A DNA stretch of 64,000 nt from Deltaproteobacteria bacterium GWC2_55_46 (GCA_001595385.3 LVEI03000001.1:496001-560000), one strand, 5' to 3'. Counted from the stretch's first letter, positions 1 to 8,891 are shown. Translations and numbers: made by a program. The notes: generated by a model not told the origin, from the letters alone.

Positions 1-183
1 CTCGATATTGAACTTGGGCGGAATGCGGTAGCCGAGCTCCTTCAATTTAAAGAGCATGGCGTTTGGGTTCGGATCGGCTATGAGGCAGACCTTGCTCCGC
101 CTGTCTGAAAGGAGCACGGGCAGGAGCTTTAGCCCCTCTTTATTGGCGCCGATTATGGCTATGTTCTTGACTTCCCCTGCCAT
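1..183 (-). CDS. Partial gene, Rossmann-like N-terminus, function unknown
   Basis: Only the first 61 residues are inside the window; the gene runs off the left edge. It starts with ATG at 183, two bases after the stop of the DUF4388 gene, so the two are surely cotranscribed. The visible part begins MAGEVKNIAIIGANKEGLKL and goes on with LLSDRRSKVCLIADPNPNAM. A beta strand, a glycine-containing loop (GANKEG) and a second strand ending in an acidic residue look like the start of a nucleotide-binding Rossmann fold. I do not recognise the family. A larger regulatory protein with a Rossmann-like N-terminal module is possible but cannot be judged from this fragment. Confidence 0.6.
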   Translation of the reverse strand, partial: MAGEVKNIAIIGANKEGLKLLPVLLSDRRSKVCLIADPNPNAMLFKLKELGYRIPPKFNIE

Positions 184-185
184 CC

Positions 186-590
186 TCAGACCTTCTCCAG
201 TATGCCAAGCTCAAGGAGCCTGTTCATAAGCCTTATAGACTCGATGTCGCCGACGTTGCCGCCATGCTCGATCCCCTTGCCCCTGGCCTCGTCGAGCCTC
301 CTCAAGCCCTCGAGGATAAGCCCCTCTGGAGATTCGCTGATGGTCCTCTCAGGGCTCGGGGTGTCAGGCTCGACCTCGAACTCGCCGTCCTTCCACGAAA
401 GGAGCTGGTAGAAGGCATCCGGGCCTGTAAGGTCCCTGAAGGCGGCGTGGACTATCAGGCCGTCTTTTATATAGACACGTCCATAGCCATGCTCTGAGCC
501 CAGGTGCACGGCTACCGTCTTCCTCTCGGCATTGAATATCTGGACGATGTCCACCAGGCCCATGTCCTTGAGCCTGCCCTTTACTCCCAC
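186..590 (-). CDS. DUF4388 (PATAN-like) domain protein
   Basis: A protein of about 134 residues that looks like a DUF4388 domain: it opens with GVKGRLKDMGLVDIVQIFNA and continues with GRVYIKDGLIVHAAF, the usual pattern of this small regulatory domain often found next to response regulators in deltaproteobacteria. The longest reading frame starts at a TTG at 614. I prefer GTG at 590 because GGGAGG lies five bases upstream (596-601) and because family members begin directly with this first strand. The C-terminal 50 residues are charged and probably helical. It is followed at two bases by the truncated Rossmann-like gene. The role is unknown; a signalling adaptor is the likely class. Confidence 0.75.
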   Translation of the reverse strand: MGVKGRLKDMGLVDIVQIFNAERKTVAVHLGSEHGYGRVYIKDGLIVHAAFRDLTGPDAFYQLLSWKDGEFEVEPDTPSPERTISESPEGLILEGLRRLDEARGKGIEHGGNVGDIESIRLMNRLLELGILEKV

Positions 591-686
591 GGGAGCCTCC
601 CAGGGGGGTCTCAAATACCCCCTTTTTCCACGTCTATTCTATCCCAAAGACAAGATTTTATCTATCACTAATTATTTAAGAAAAGG

Positions 687-1943
687 CTACTCCCGTATCT
701 GCCCTTCTCCGTAGATTATAAACTTCTGGGTGGTAAGCTCCTCAAGGCCCATAGGCCCGAAGGCGTGTATCTTGGTGGTGGAAATACCTATCTCCGCGCC
801 AAGGCCGAGCTGGAAGCCGTCTGAAAACCTCGTTGACGCATTCACAAGGACGGTCGATGAGTTGACCTCGCGCAAAAACCTCTGAGAGTTGGCGTAATCG
901 CTCGTTACTATCGACTCTGTATGTAGAGAGCCATACCTGTTGATATGGTCTACAGCCTCGTCAAGACCGTCCACCACCTTTACGGCCAGGATGAGGTCAA
1001 GGTACTCGGCGGACCAGTCTTCGACTGTAGCCGCCTTTATATCTTGCACTACCTGCCTTGTCCTCTCGCATCCCCTTACCTCCACCCCTGCCGCCCTGTA
1101 CTTCTCCAACATCGCCGGCAGGAACTTTCCGGCTATATCCTTATGGACAAGGAGCGTTTCCATGGAGTTGCATACCCCCGGCCTTTGCACCTTGGCGTTG
1201 AAGGCTATCCTTTCGGCCATGTCGATATCCGCAGAAGAGTCTATAAATACATGGCAGACGCCCTTATAGTGCTTTATTACCGGTATCTTTGAGTTCTCGA
1301 CCACGAACCTTATAAGCCCCTCCCCGCCCCTGGGGATTATGAGGTCTATATACTCCTCAAGCTTGAGCATCTCAAGTATCGCTTCCCTGTCCGTGGTCGG
1401 TATTACCTGTATCGAGCGCGAAGGCACGCCAGAGGCCTCGCAAGCCTCATTGAGTATTTTGGCTATCGCGTTGTTCGAGTTTATGGCCTCGCTCCCCCCG
1501 CGAAGCACCACAGCGTTCCCGGATTTCAAGCAAAGTCCGGCGGCGTCAGCCGTGACGTTCGGCCTGGACTCATAGATGATGCCGATGACACCGATAGGGA
1601 TCCTCATCCTGCCGACCATGAGGCCGTTCGGCCTCTTCCACATCTTCGTCACCTCTCCGACAGGGTCGGGTAGCGCCGCAACCTCACGGAGCCCGGCGGC
1701 CATCGTAGCGATGACCTTATCCGAGAGGGTAAGCCTTTCTATCATGGCCTTCGTAAGCCCCTTCTTCTCAGCGGCCTCGATGTCCTTTTTGTTCTCTTCC
1801 TTTAAAAAAGCGGCGGCGGCCACAACCCCGTCTGCCATCTTAAGAAGCGCCCTGTTCTTCGCGGCGCTCTCTAGCTTCGCCAAACCGAAAGAGGCCTGTC
1901 TCGCGGCCTTTGCTATTTCAAGAACCCCATCCTTCACAGACAT
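687..1943 (-). CDS. proA: Gamma-glutamyl phosphate reductase ProA
   Basis: NADPH-dependent reduction of gamma-glutamyl phosphate to glutamate semialdehyde, the second step of proline synthesis, in the cytoplasm. The 418-residue length is standard for the family. The N-terminal NADP-binding part holds [20 protein letters not shown], and the catalytic cysteine lies in [14 protein letters not shown], as expected for this aldehyde-dehydrogenase relative. The C-terminus has the family segment [20 protein letters not shown]. The start ATG at 1943 has AAGGAG five bases upstream. Unlike the tight obg-proB pair before it, it is separated from proB by 338 bases that hold a dispersed repeat, so it may have its own promoter. 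Confidence 0.96.
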   Translation of the reverse strand: MSVKDGVLEIAKAARQASFGLAKLESAAKNRALLKMADGVVAAAAFLKEENKKDIEAAEKKGLTKAMIERLTLSDKVIATMAAGLREVAALPDPVGEVTKMWKRPNGLMVGRMRIPIGVIGIIYESRPNVTADAAGLCLKSGNAVVLRGGSEAINSNNAIAKILNEACEASGVPSRSIQVIPTTDREAILEMLKLEEYIDLIIPRGGEGLIRFVVENSKIPVIKHYKGVCHVFIDSSADIDMAERIAFNAKVQRPGVCNSMETLLVHKDIAGKFLPAMLEKYRAAGVEVRGCERTRQVVQDIKAATVEDWSAEYLDLILAVKVVDGLDEAVDHINRYGSLHTESIVTSDYANSQRFLREVNSSTVLVNASTRFSDGFQLGLGAEIGISTTKIHAFGPMGLEELTTQKFIIYGEGQIRE

Positions 1944-2281
1944 GAAAATCTCCTTGAGAAAACAGGTATAACTACCCTGTTTTTCAGTGATTTTTTATTC
2001 CAAACAGGGCCCCAACAGTAAGGACCGGCAGTAGACACACTCCTTGCCGCTACGTTTCTATCGGAGGGAACCCTTTAAAAGTTAAGGGAAAAGTAACAGG
2101 ATAAGGTAGCTTTCTACGAAAAGGTTTCCCGTAAAAAATCCACCGCACCATACTAACAGGCTGCTAAAGAGCTCCATATGCGAGGCTATTCTCGCCGCTT
2201 GATGACTGCGGCGTACCTGAGTGTACGCCGCAGTGACGAGCTTCTGAAGCCAACGACGCAGATGGACTTATTTCATGCCTG
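1944..2281. other. proB-proA intergenic region
   Basis: This 338-base gap holds a palindromic repeat (about 2155-2287) next to the proB stop. Nearer proA is an 8-bp inverted repeat (AAAACAGG at 1959-1966 and CCTGTTTT at 1976-1983) just upstream of the proA ribosome-binding site. That hairpin could affect proA translation or be the end of an unrelated transcript. Between them (about 1990-2150) I see no open reading frame, RNA gene or clear promoter. Confidence 0.5.
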
Positions 2282-2287
2282 TTATAG
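2155..2287. repeat. Dispersed imperfect palindrome, copy 1
   Basis: The ends are an imperfect inverted repeat (AACAGGCTGCTAAAGAGCTC at the left; the right end reads CGACGCAGATGGACTTATTT followed by a CAGGC-type end on the other strand). In the centre is a perfect 12-bp hairpin, ACTGCGGCGTAC (2205-2216) with GTACGCCGCAGT (2223-2234). The 25 bases at 2251-2275 recur exactly at 36574-36598. The right end overlaps the TAA stop of proB (2282-2284). Confidence 0.85.
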
Positions 2288-3409
2288 CACTACGAGGTTA
2301 TCCCTGTGTATAACCTCGTCATAGACCTTATAGCCAAGCACTCCAACAAGCTCGGCTGTGTTAAGCCCTTTTATTTTTTGTATTTCAGAAGAGCTGTAGT
2401 TGGCCACACCCCTGGCGAATTCCTTGCCCAGAAGGTCTACGCAGTGGACGACCTCTCCGGCGTCGAAGCTGCCGTCAACGTCCCTTATGCCGGTGGGCAG
2501 AAGGCTCCTGCCTTTATTAAGGAGCGCCTCCTTTGCCCCGTCGTCTACGAAGACCCTGCCGGAGGGCCTGGCCGAGAAGGCGATCCAGTGCTTCTTGCTC
2601 GTAAGCCTGTCCTCTTTGGGCAGGAAGAGGGTGCCCTCTTCCTCTCCGGCCAGTAGGCGCGAGACGATGCCAGGCTTATTCCCGTTCGCGATGATGGTAG
2701 CGGCCCCGTAGTGGGCTGCGCGCCTGGCGGCCTCGCACTTTGTCTTTATGCCGCCTGTGCCGAGGCTGTTGGCGGTGTTTATGATAGTGTCGATATTAAG
2801 CTCGTCGACATCCTCGACCAAAGCGAGCTTCTTGGCATCCGGGAAGGCCTTGGGGTCTTTATCGTAAAGTCCGTCTATATCCGAAAGTATTATGAGGAGG
2901 TCGGCCTCCACAAGGTTGGTCGCAAGGGCCGAGAGGGCGTCGTTATCCCCGAACTTTATCTCCTCTACCGCTACCGTGTCGTTCTCGTTTATGACCGGGA
3001 CGATGCCGAGCCTGAAAAGGGCTGTAAGGGTATTGCGGGCGTTGAGGAATCGTTTGCGGCTTCCGAGGTCGTCATGGGTAAGGAGCACCTGCGCCGCCTT
3101 CTCTCCTACTTTAGAGAAGGCCGAATCGTAAAGGGCCATGAGCGAGCCCTGCCCGACAGCCGCCGCGGCCTGCCTTTCAGGGATCGTCGCCGGGCGCTCC
3201 TTCATACCGAGTCTGCGCATGCCGAGGGCTATGGCGCCGGAGCTTACAATAGCCGCCTCCCTGCCAGCCTCCTTAAGTCCCTTTATCTCGTCAGCGAGCC
3301 TCGTGAATATGTCGGGGCCGTCCGCAGGCCTGGCCGCGACAACGGCGCTCCCTACCTTTATGACGACCCGGCGGGACCTCTTTATTATCTTCTTCCTCAG
3401 GTCCTTCAT
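2282..3409 (-). CDS. proB: Glutamate 5-kinase ProB
   Basis: Phosphorylates glutamate to gamma-glutamyl phosphate, the first and usually proline-inhibited step of proline synthesis. The protein has 375 residues: an amino-acid kinase domain (VVIKVGSAVVAA near the start, VSSGAIALGMRRLG, then PVINENDTVAVEEIKFGDND and LLIILSDIDGLYDKDP) and a C-terminal PUA domain from about residue 285 (RVFVDDGAKEALLNKGRSLL). It lies five bases after obg. The stop codon is inside the end of a dispersed palindromic repeat, so the last one or two codons may have been set by insertion of that repeat. Confidence 0.96.
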   Translation of the reverse strand: MKDLRKKIIKRSRRVVIKVGSAVVAARPADGPDIFTRLADEIKGLKEAGREAAIVSSGAIALGMRRLGMKERPATIPERQAAAAVGQGSLMALYDSAFSKVGEKAAQVLLTHDDLGSRKRFLNARNTLTALFRLGIVPVINENDTVAVEEIKFGDNDALSALATNLVEADLLIILSDIDGLYDKDPKAFPDAKKLALVEDVDELNIDTIINTANSLGTGGIKTKCEAARRAAHYGAATIIANGNKPGIVSRLLAGEEEGTLFLPKEDRLTSKKHWIAFSARPSGRVFVDDGAKEALLNKGRSLLPTGIRDVDGSFDAGEVVHCVDLLGKEFARGVANYSSSEIQKIKGLNTAELVGVLGYKVYDEVIHRDNLVVL

Positions 3410-3414
3410 ACGCC

Positions 3415-4434
3415 TCAGGAGGCGCTCTTGGCCTTTAGACCTACCACATGAGCGCCTACGTAATTGACCAGCTCCCTTAGCCCCTTGCCTGTAGCGGCTG
3501 AGATGGAAAATACCTTTATACCCAAACCCTCGAAAAATTTCAATAACTCCGGGATCTTCTCCTCTGCCTCCGGGATATCTGTCTTATTGAGGGCAATGAC
3601 CTGGGGCCTGCCGGCAAGCTCCGCGTTAAAGCCCTTGAGCTCACGGTTCACAACCGCGAAATCCTCCTTAGGGTCCCTGCCGGTCATTGGGGAGATGTCT
3701 ATCACATGGACGAACATGCTAGTCCTCTCGACGTGCTTCAAAAACTTTACGCCAAGCCCCTTGCCCTCGTGAGCCCCTTCGATAAGCCCGGGTATGTCGG
3801 CCACAACGAAGCCGCCGAAGTCCCCGAACTTTACGATACCGAGATTTGGCACAAGTGTTGTAAACGGGTAGTCGGCTATCTTGGGTTTGGCCGCAGAGAT
3901 ATGCGATATAAGGGTAGATTTTCCGGCGTTCGGAAAACCTATTATGCCGACATCCGCGAGGAGCTTTAGCTCAAGCTTCAGGTTCCGCTCCTCGCCAGGT
4001 TCGCCTGGCTGGGCAAACCTCGGCGTCTGGTGCGTTGATGTCGCGAAGTGCGCGTTTCCCTTGCCTCCCCTTCCGGCCTTGCAGCACAGGAACTCCTGCC
4101 CGTCCACCACGAGGTCGGCTATCACCTCTCCGGTATCCGCGTCTTTTATGACGGTGCCAACAGGAACCTTTATGGTAAGGTCTTCCCCGTCCCTCCCGGA
4201 GCACATGCTGCCCATGCCATGCTCTCCCCTCTCAGCCTGGTACTCGCGCCTGTACTTGAAGTCGAGCAGGCTTGACAGGCGATTGTCGGCAACGAATATC
4301 ACGTCCGCGCCCCTGCCGCCGTTCCCGCCGTCAGGACCGCCCTTCGGCACGTACTTCTCTCGCCTGAAGCTTATGCAGCCTTTGCCGCCATCACCGGCCT
4401 TTACGTATACCTTCGCCTCATCAATAAACTTCAT
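3415..4434 (-). CDS. obgE: GTPase Obg/CgtA
   Basis: Essential ribosome-associated GTPase used in 50S subunit maturation and stress control. The 339 residues show the glycine-rich Obg fold first (DGGKGCISFRREKYVPKGGP and repeated GG motifs to about residue 155), then the G domain with G1 GFPNAGKST, G3 DIPGLIEGA and G4 NKTD. The protein is near the minimal family length, without a large C-terminal extension. It follows rplU and rpmA, the widely conserved order, but a strong terminator lies between rpmA and obg, so obg-proB probably has a separate promoter in the 4434-4550 region. Confidence 0.97.
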   Translation of the reverse strand: MKFIDEAKVYVKAGDGGKGCISFRREKYVPKGGPDGGNGGRGADVIFVADNRLSSLLDFKYRREYQAERGEHGMGSMCSGRDGEDLTIKVPVGTVIKDADTGEVIADLVVDGQEFLCCKAGRGGKGNAHFATSTHQTPRFAQPGEPGEERNLKLELKLLADVGIIGFPNAGKSTLISHISAAKPKIADYPFTTLVPNLGIVKFGDFGGFVVADIPGLIEGAHEGKGLGVKFLKHVERTSMFVHVIDISPMTGRDPKEDFAVVNRELKGFNAELAGRPQVIALNKTDIPEAEEKIPELLKFFEGLGIKVFSISAATGKGLRELVNYVGAHVVGLKAKSAS

Positions 4435-4552
4435 ATTTTCAATTCCGTTTGATGCGTTATTGGATTCTCAGGGATTGTTGCCTCTTCGGTTCTTTCGATA
4501 CGCAGACCGTTGTCTTCGTTATAACGGTTTTTAAAACAATATCTACGAAATA

Positions 4553-4605
4553 TAAAAAGGGCGGATGCCGGAGAAGACCGACTCGCCTCTCCATTCCGCC
4601 CTTTT
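4553..4605 (-). terminator. Terminator after rpmA
   Basis: An 11-bp perfect stem (AAAAGGGCGGA at 4555-4565 pairs with TCCGCCCTTTT at 4595-4605) is followed on the minus strand by a T run. It ends the rplU-rpmA transcript before obg. Confidence 0.75.
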
Positions 4606-4623
4606 CAAGTTATCATATCCCTC

Positions 4624-4875
4624 TTACTGCGGAAGGATGTTTACGAACTTTTTGGCTCCCTTGTCCTCGAACTGGACGATGCCGCTCACCTTGGCGAAGA
4701 TGGTGAAGTCCCTGCCCATGCCAGCGTTGGAGCCTGGATATACCCTGCTGCCTACCTGCCTTACTATGATAGAACCGGCCGATACCTCCTGACCTGAGAA
4801 GCGCTTTACGCCCCTTCTCTGACCGTTAGAGTCCCTGCCGTTCCTTGAGCTTCCGCCTGCCTTTTTATGAGCCAC
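4624..4875 (-). CDS. rpmA: 50S ribosomal protein L27
   Basis: An 83-residue ribosomal protein of the peptidyl-transferase region. It begins [20 protein letters not shown], the usual L27 start with no Firmicutes-type cleavable N-terminal extension, and carries [20 protein letters not shown] further on. The start codon is GTG at 4875, with GGGAGG upstream. It follows rplU by 33 bases, the normal arrangement, and is followed by a terminator. Confidence 0.98.
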   Translation of the reverse strand: MAHKKAGGSSRNGRDSNGQRRGVKRFSGQEVSAGSIIVRQVGSRVYPGSNAGMGRDFTIFAKVSGIVQFEDKGAKKFVNILPQ

Positions 4876-4908
4876 TGTAAAGACCCTCCCTTGACCTTAA
4901 CTTAAAAA

Positions 4909-5220
4909 TCAGCCCTTTATTTCCTGAATCTTTATGCTGGTAAAGAGCTGCCTGTGACCCTGCCTCTTGTCGTAGCCCTTCCTTCTCTTCTTCTTGTAGA
5001 CTATTACCTTCTTGCCCTTGCCCTGGCCGAGTATCTCGGCTACGACCGTGGCCCCTGCCACCGTCGGGGTCCCAAGCTTTATGCTTTCGCCCTCGCCTAC
5101 AGCGAGGACCTCTGAGAGCTCGACCCTGGCGCCGGGGTCTCCCGCGAGCTTCTCAACGTTCAGGACGTCTCCCTCGGAAACCCTGTACTGCTTGCCCCCT
5201 GTCTTTATGACCGCGTGCAT
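4909..5220 (-). CDS. rplU: 50S ribosomal protein L21
   Basis: A 103-residue 23S rRNA-binding protein of the large subunit. The sequence opens MHAVIKTGGKQYRVSEGDVL and contains KKVIVYKKKRRKGYDKRQGHRQ cut across the conserved basic loop, both typical of L21. It heads the rplU-rpmA transcript; its promoter must lie in the short divergent region shared with the MFS gene at 5221-5345. Confidence 0.97.
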   Translation of the reverse strand: MHAVIKTGGKQYRVSEGDVLNVEKLAGDPGARVELSEVLAVGEGESIKLGTPTVAGATVVAEILGQGKGKKVIVYKKKRRKGYDKRQGHRQLFTSIKIQEIKG

Positions 5221-5345
5221 CTTCCACTATCCTCCGGTAATATTGAATGTAAGATATTAGCGGTTTTGCCAAACCATGTCAAGACCTTTATGAAGGCAGC
5301 TCCTCGGCCTTGCAAACGGGCGGGAAATCGATAGAATCACAGGGT

Positions 5346-6536
5346 ATGAAGCCTGCCGTCCGCGAAAGAAGATATCCCTTCGGCTTAAGCCGCAACGTAT
5401 TCTTCACAGGGGTAGTAAGCATGTTCATGGACATCTCCTCCGAGATGATCTACCCCCTCCTACCGCTTTTCCTTACAAACGTGCTCGGCGCCACAAAGAC
5501 GGCGGTCGGCATAATAGAGGGCATCGCCGAGGCTACCGCCTCTTTATTAAAGGTATTCTCAGGGTGGCTTTCCGACAGGCTGGGGCGAAGAAAACTCCTC
5601 ATGGGCGCCGGTTATGGGATATCAGCCCTTAGCAGGCCCATTATCGCCCTTGCCGCGACCTGGTCACAGGTACTGGGGGCCAGGTTCATAGACAGGGTCG
5701 GAAAAGGTGTTCGGACCTCGCCAAGGGACGCCATAATAGCTGATTCTACAGATAACAGCAAACTCGGATTAGCCTTCGGCTTTCACAGGTCGATGGATAC
5801 CATCGGGGCCGTCATCGGCCCCGGCATAGCATTTGTGCTGCTCCTCATATTCGTCGACAACCTGCGCCTCGTATTCTTCGCCTCGGCGATACCGGCCATT
5901 ATCGCGGTAGTTGTCATAATATTGTTCATAAAGGAACGGAAACGGCCAAAGGAAGATGTAATCAAGCTCCCAAAATTATCCATCTCATCCTTTAACGGCC
6001 CCTTCAGGAGATACCTGCTGGTAGTGGGGGTCTTCTCCCTCGGATACTTCGCGGACGCGTTCCTCATCCTGCAGGCAGAAAACCTCGGCGTACAAAGCGC
6101 GCTTATCCCCATAATATACCTGGTATTCAATGTAGTTTACGCCGCCTCATCGACACCCATGGGCGCGCTGGCCGACAGGATAGGCCTCAGGCTCATGATC
6201 CTTGCCGGGTTCATATACTACTCGATACTCTTCCTTTTCATAGGGTTCTCCTCAAGCGCCATCCACATATGGATACTTTTTCCACTCTACGGCCTCTACA
6301 AGGGCATGAGCGAGGGGACCCTGAGGGCATATCTTGCCACTCTTGCCCCAGAAGGGCAGAAGGCTACCGCCTTCGGCGTATACCATACGGTCGTGGGGCT
6401 CATGCTCCTTCCCGCGAGCATAATAGCCGGATATCTTTGGGATAACGTAGGGGCTTCCGCGACGTTTCTCTTCGGGAGCGCGATGTCTGCGCTTGCGGCA
6501 GTACTCTTCCTGTTATTGAAGACCCACAGGTCGTGA
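5346..6536 (+). CDS. Major facilitator superfamily transporter
   Basis: An inner-membrane transporter of 396 residues with about 12 predicted helices. The first loop motif is seen as GWLSDRLGRRKLLMGAGY, and the helix-4 region contains DRVGKGVRTSPRDAIIADS, a signature of a prokaryotic MFS group often labelled as putative drug or metabolite exporters. The reading frame is open from a TTG at 5310, but ATG at 5346 leaves a better N-terminus (MKPAVRERRYPFGLSRNVFF). Neither start has a strong ribosome-binding site, so the start is uncertain. It stands alone, divergent from rplU and convergent with the DUF3108 gene. The substrate cannot be told from sequence. Confidence 0.85.
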   Translation: MKPAVRERRYPFGLSRNVFFTGVVSMFMDISSEMIYPLLPLFLTNVLGATKTAVGIIEGIAEATASLLKVFSGWLSDRLGRRKLLMGAGYGISALSRPIIALAATWSQVLGARFIDRVGKGVRTSPRDAIIADSTDNSKLGLAFGFHRSMDTIGAVIGPGIAFVLLLIFVDNLRLVFFASAIPAIIAVVVIILFIKERKRPKEDVIKLPKLSISSFNGPFRRYLLVVGVFSLGYFADAFLILQAENLGVQSALIPIIYLVFNVVYAASSTPMGALADRIGLRLMILAGFIYYSILFLFIGFSSSAIHIWILFPLYGLYKGMSEGTLRAYLATLAPEGQKATAFGVYHTVVGLMLLPASIIAGYLWDNVGASATFLFGSAMSALAAVLFLLLKTHRS

Positions 6537-6552
6537 GGGTTTTAAGGCGGGG

Positions 6553-7422
6553 CTACTTTTCAGATGCCTTTTTGATGGAGGAGTCCGTCAGGTTTACCTC
6601 CTTCAGCCTGCCTTTTACGTCGCCGAAGAAGAATATGCCCTTTGCTATGGCATGGGTTGGGAGCATGCCCTTTGTGAAGCGTATCTCCACGTCGCCGTTC
6701 ATGGAGCCGAAAAGTTCCTTGTCTATCCTCGCGTCAGCGAGATAGTCCGGGACGATTCCTGACCTCGTCCTCTTTTTAAGCTCTTTTTCAGTGGCTACCT
6801 TTATATGTATCTCCGGGAAGCGGTCCTCCTTCGGGAAGCTCGCTATGTCGTATTCGCGGCCATGCTCGACCTCGCCATAGGCCCCGAACCTGAAGTTATA
6901 GAAGGCGGCTATCGGGTCATCCACATACATGCCTTCCGGTATCTTCACGTTGCCGCTCTTTTCTTCCTTCCCAGCGCCCCAGCTCTTCCAGCTGACTATC
7001 CTCTTGTCATAGTCCATCTTGTAAGTGCCTTTTCTCGCGGACTTCCCGTCCATCTCGACCTCTTTTTCGAAGCTTACGGTAACAAACCGCTTTCCGTCCC
7101 CGGTCATCTTGAGCCTTGAGACGTACCTGTCCTTCCTGTGGCGCAAAAGGGTATCTATTAAGCCGCTTGTACCGGCGGTAAGGGTGGCGGTATAGGTATT
7201 CGGGCCGTCGCTTTTCAGAACGACCTTCCCCTGCGCCACATTACTGAAGAACCATACGCCGATATCATAGACCAGCTCCTCGCCTTCGAATGTCTGGCCT
7301 ATGGTCTTCCCATGATCTTTTGAAGGCTCAGAGGCGCTTAACGCGGGTGCTGAGGATAAGAGGGCGATCGACAGAAAGAGTGAGCCGGCTAAACGCCTTA
7401 GCCATGACAGATGAAAGAACAT
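6553..7422 (-). CDS. DUF3108 periplasmic protein
   Basis: A 289-residue exported protein. An N-terminal signal peptide (LAGSLFLSIALLSSAPALSA, cleaved near residue 30) is followed by a DUF3108 domain: GEELVYDIGVWFFSNVAQGK early, a central YKMDYDKRIVSWKSWG, and VDDPIAAFYNFRFG. Members are widespread in Gram-negative bacteria and predicted to be beta-rich periplasmic proteins of unknown function. The gene is single, convergent with the MFS gene 16 bases away. I infer an envelope role only from export. Confidence 0.85.
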   Translation of the reverse strand: MFFHLSWLRRLAGSLFLSIALLSSAPALSASEPSKDHGKTIGQTFEGEELVYDIGVWFFSNVAQGKVVLKSDGPNTYTATLTAGTSGLIDTLLRHRKDRYVSRLKMTGDGKRFVTVSFEKEVEMDGKSARKGTYKMDYDKRIVSWKSWGAGKEEKSGNVKIPEGMYVDDPIAAFYNFRFGAYGEVEHGREYDIASFPKEDRFPEIHIKVATEKELKKRTRSGIVPDYLADARIDKELFGSMNGDVEIRFTKGMLPTHAIAKGIFFFGDVKGRLKEVNLTDSSIKKASEK

Positions 7423-7497
7423 GCGGATATTTTAAGTCAATTCAGCCGCTAATTCAAGTAAATAGCTAAAATACAAGGCTTTCCATGGCAGAGCTGC

Positions 7498-7525
7498 TTG
7501 CGCGCCGGGGTTATTGCTGTATACT
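7498..7525 (+). promoter_or_regulatory. Sigma-70 promoter of the small secreted protein gene
   Basis: TTGCGC (7498-7503), a 16-base spacer and TATACT (7520-7525) lie about 90 bases before the start codon of the gene at 7616. A GC-rich purine tract follows, then a good AAGGAGG ribosome-binding site. Confidence 0.5.
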
Positions 7526-7615
7526 TAGATTTAAGGAGGGGCGCGCGCGTCAAGCCCCCATATACTTGCCGTATCTTCCATTCTCACTTACCAACAATAC
7601 CAAGGAGGTAACAGC

Positions 7616-8047
7616 ATGAAGAGGTCTACTCTTTCAGCGGTCGCGATGTCATTTCTTTTATCAATATTCGCAGCTTCCCCTGCACTGTCAGATGAGGCGA
7701 CGGCAGGGACCACAGAGCAGCAGGCAGCCACTCAGCAAAGAGGCGCCGCTGCCCAGGATGTCTCCAAGCAGCAGAAGCAGGCTGTCAAACAGACCCAGCA
7801 GGCCATAGACAACTTAAGGTCCGCCCTGAGGAACTTCGAGCAGGCCCAGCAGCAGGCAAGGCAGGATGAGCACCTGAAGCAGGCCGTCAACAGCGCGAAG
7901 GAAGCAATAGACAGCGCCGAGAAGGCGCTTGAACACGCCAGGATATCACCTGCCGCCGGCACTGAACGTGGTATGGAGCAGCAGCAAAGGCAGATGACAC
8001 CGGGTTCTGAGCGCAGCGGCGCAGGCACCAGCGGCGGCGGGATGTAA
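7616..8047 (+). CDS. Small secreted Gln/Ala-rich coiled-coil protein
   Basis: A 143-residue protein with a clear signal peptide (MKRSTLSAVAMSFLLSIFAA, cleavage after ALS at about residue 25). The mature part is rich in Gln, Ala and charged residues and has a heptad-like helical stretch (about 50-105: QQAIDNLRSALRNFEQAQQQ and similar) flanked by low-complexity ends. The tail ends in GAGTSGGGM. I do not recognise the family. The shape suggests a periplasmic helical protein such as a small chaperone or metal/stress protein, but nothing in the sequence proves that. It has its own promoter, a strong ribosome-binding site (AAGGAGG) and a strong terminator, so it is a monocistronic, probably well-expressed gene. 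Confidence 0.75.
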   Translation: MKRSTLSAVAMSFLLSIFAASPALSDEATAGTTEQQAATQQRGAAAQDVSKQQKQAVKQTQQAIDNLRSALRNFEQAQQQARQDEHLKQAVNSAKEAIDSAEKALEHARISPAAGTERGMEQQQRQMTPGSERSGAGTSGGGM

Positions 8048-8067
8048 AAATACCTGACAATACCCAG

Positions 8068-8097
8068 GAGGCGGGCCGAAAGCCCGCCTCTTTTTTT
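8068..8097 (+). terminator. Rho-independent terminator
   Basis: A perfect 9-bp stem (GAGGCGGGC, loop CGAAA, GCCCGCCTC) is followed by seven T residues. It ends the gene at 7616-8047. Confidence 0.9.
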
Positions 8098-8240
8098 ATT
8101 GGGCCGCATGACAGAACATCCCCTGATGCTTCAACGATCATAGTGGGTGTCCCTTCTCGCCTGTCCTCACGCCGATCAAGGTTAAAAATCATTTACACGC
8201 CGCGTAACCCATAGTATATTATCCGTATTCTTTAAAAATT

Positions 8241-8891
8241 ATGGCGCCAATAATATCAATAATAGGCAAATCCGGCAGCGGCAAGACGACCCTCCTTGAG
8301 ATGGTCATCTCAGAGCTTACACGCAGGGGCTACAGCGTGGGCATCTTGAAGCACGACGCCCACGGCTTTGAGATAGACCACGAAGGCAAGGACTCGTGGA
8401 GGCATAAGCAGGCCGGGGCAAGCGTCGTCGCCCTCGCCTCTCCGGAGAAGTTCGCGGTAATAAAGGACACCTCCAGCGAATGGCCGCCAGAGAGGATCAT
8501 AGCTTCCTACTTTACGGATGTAGACGTCATATTAACCGAAGGCTTCAAAAAATCGGGATTTCCCAAAATAGAGGTCGTCCGCAAGGCAAACTCGTCGAGG
8601 CCGGTCTCTTCCAAAGATAAAAACCTCATAGCCTTTGCCTCGGACTTCCGGGTGAGCAGGCGCCTTCCGGTCTACGATATCAATGATTTCAAGGGGGTTG
8701 CCGACCTCATCGAAAAACAGATAATAAAAAAGCACCTGGAGCCAGGGATAAGCCTCATTGTTGACGGGCAGCAGGTCGAGCTCAAGCCATTTATAGAAAA
8801 CCTCCTCCGTGACGGGGTCTCCGGGATGATAAAGAGCCTCAAGGGGTGCGATAAGGCAAAAGAGATAGAGATAAGGATCAAAAAGGGATGA
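8241..8891 (+). CDS. mobB: Molybdopterin-guanine dinucleotide biosynthesis adapter MobB
   Basis: A 216-residue GTP-binding partner of MobA in molybdenum-cofactor nucleotide attachment. The P-loop is IIGKSGSGKTTLLE (residues 7-20), followed by the family features GILKHDAHGFEIDHEGKDSW and RHKQAGASVVALASPEKFAV, and DVILTEGFKKSGFPKIEVVR. The C-terminal 55 residues extend beyond the minimal MobB domain and contain SLIVDGQQVELKPFIENLLR, a short module often found at the end of such proteins. The stop overlaps the first possible mobA start (ATGA), which suggests translational coupling. Presence of the mobBA pair implies use of molybdoenzymes such as formate dehydrogenases or reductases. Confidence 0.92.
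   Translation: MAPIISIIGKSGSGKTTLLEMVISELTRRGYSVGILKHDAHGFEIDHEGKDSWRHKQAGASVVALASPEKFAVIKDTSSEWPPERIIASYFTDVDVILTEGFKKSGFPKIEVVRKANSSRPVSSKDKNLIAFASDFRVSRRLPVYDINDFKGVADLIEKQIIKKHLEPGISLIVDGQQVELKPFIENLLRDGVSGMIKSLKGCDKAKEIEIRIKKG

Noticed and set aside
7486-7501. TGGCAGAGCTGCTTGC upstream of the small secreted protein gene, like a sigma-54 promoter
   Set aside because: The GG and GC are 13 bases apart instead of 12, and sigma-54 does not tolerate this spacing. A sigma-70 promoter lies at 7498-7525.
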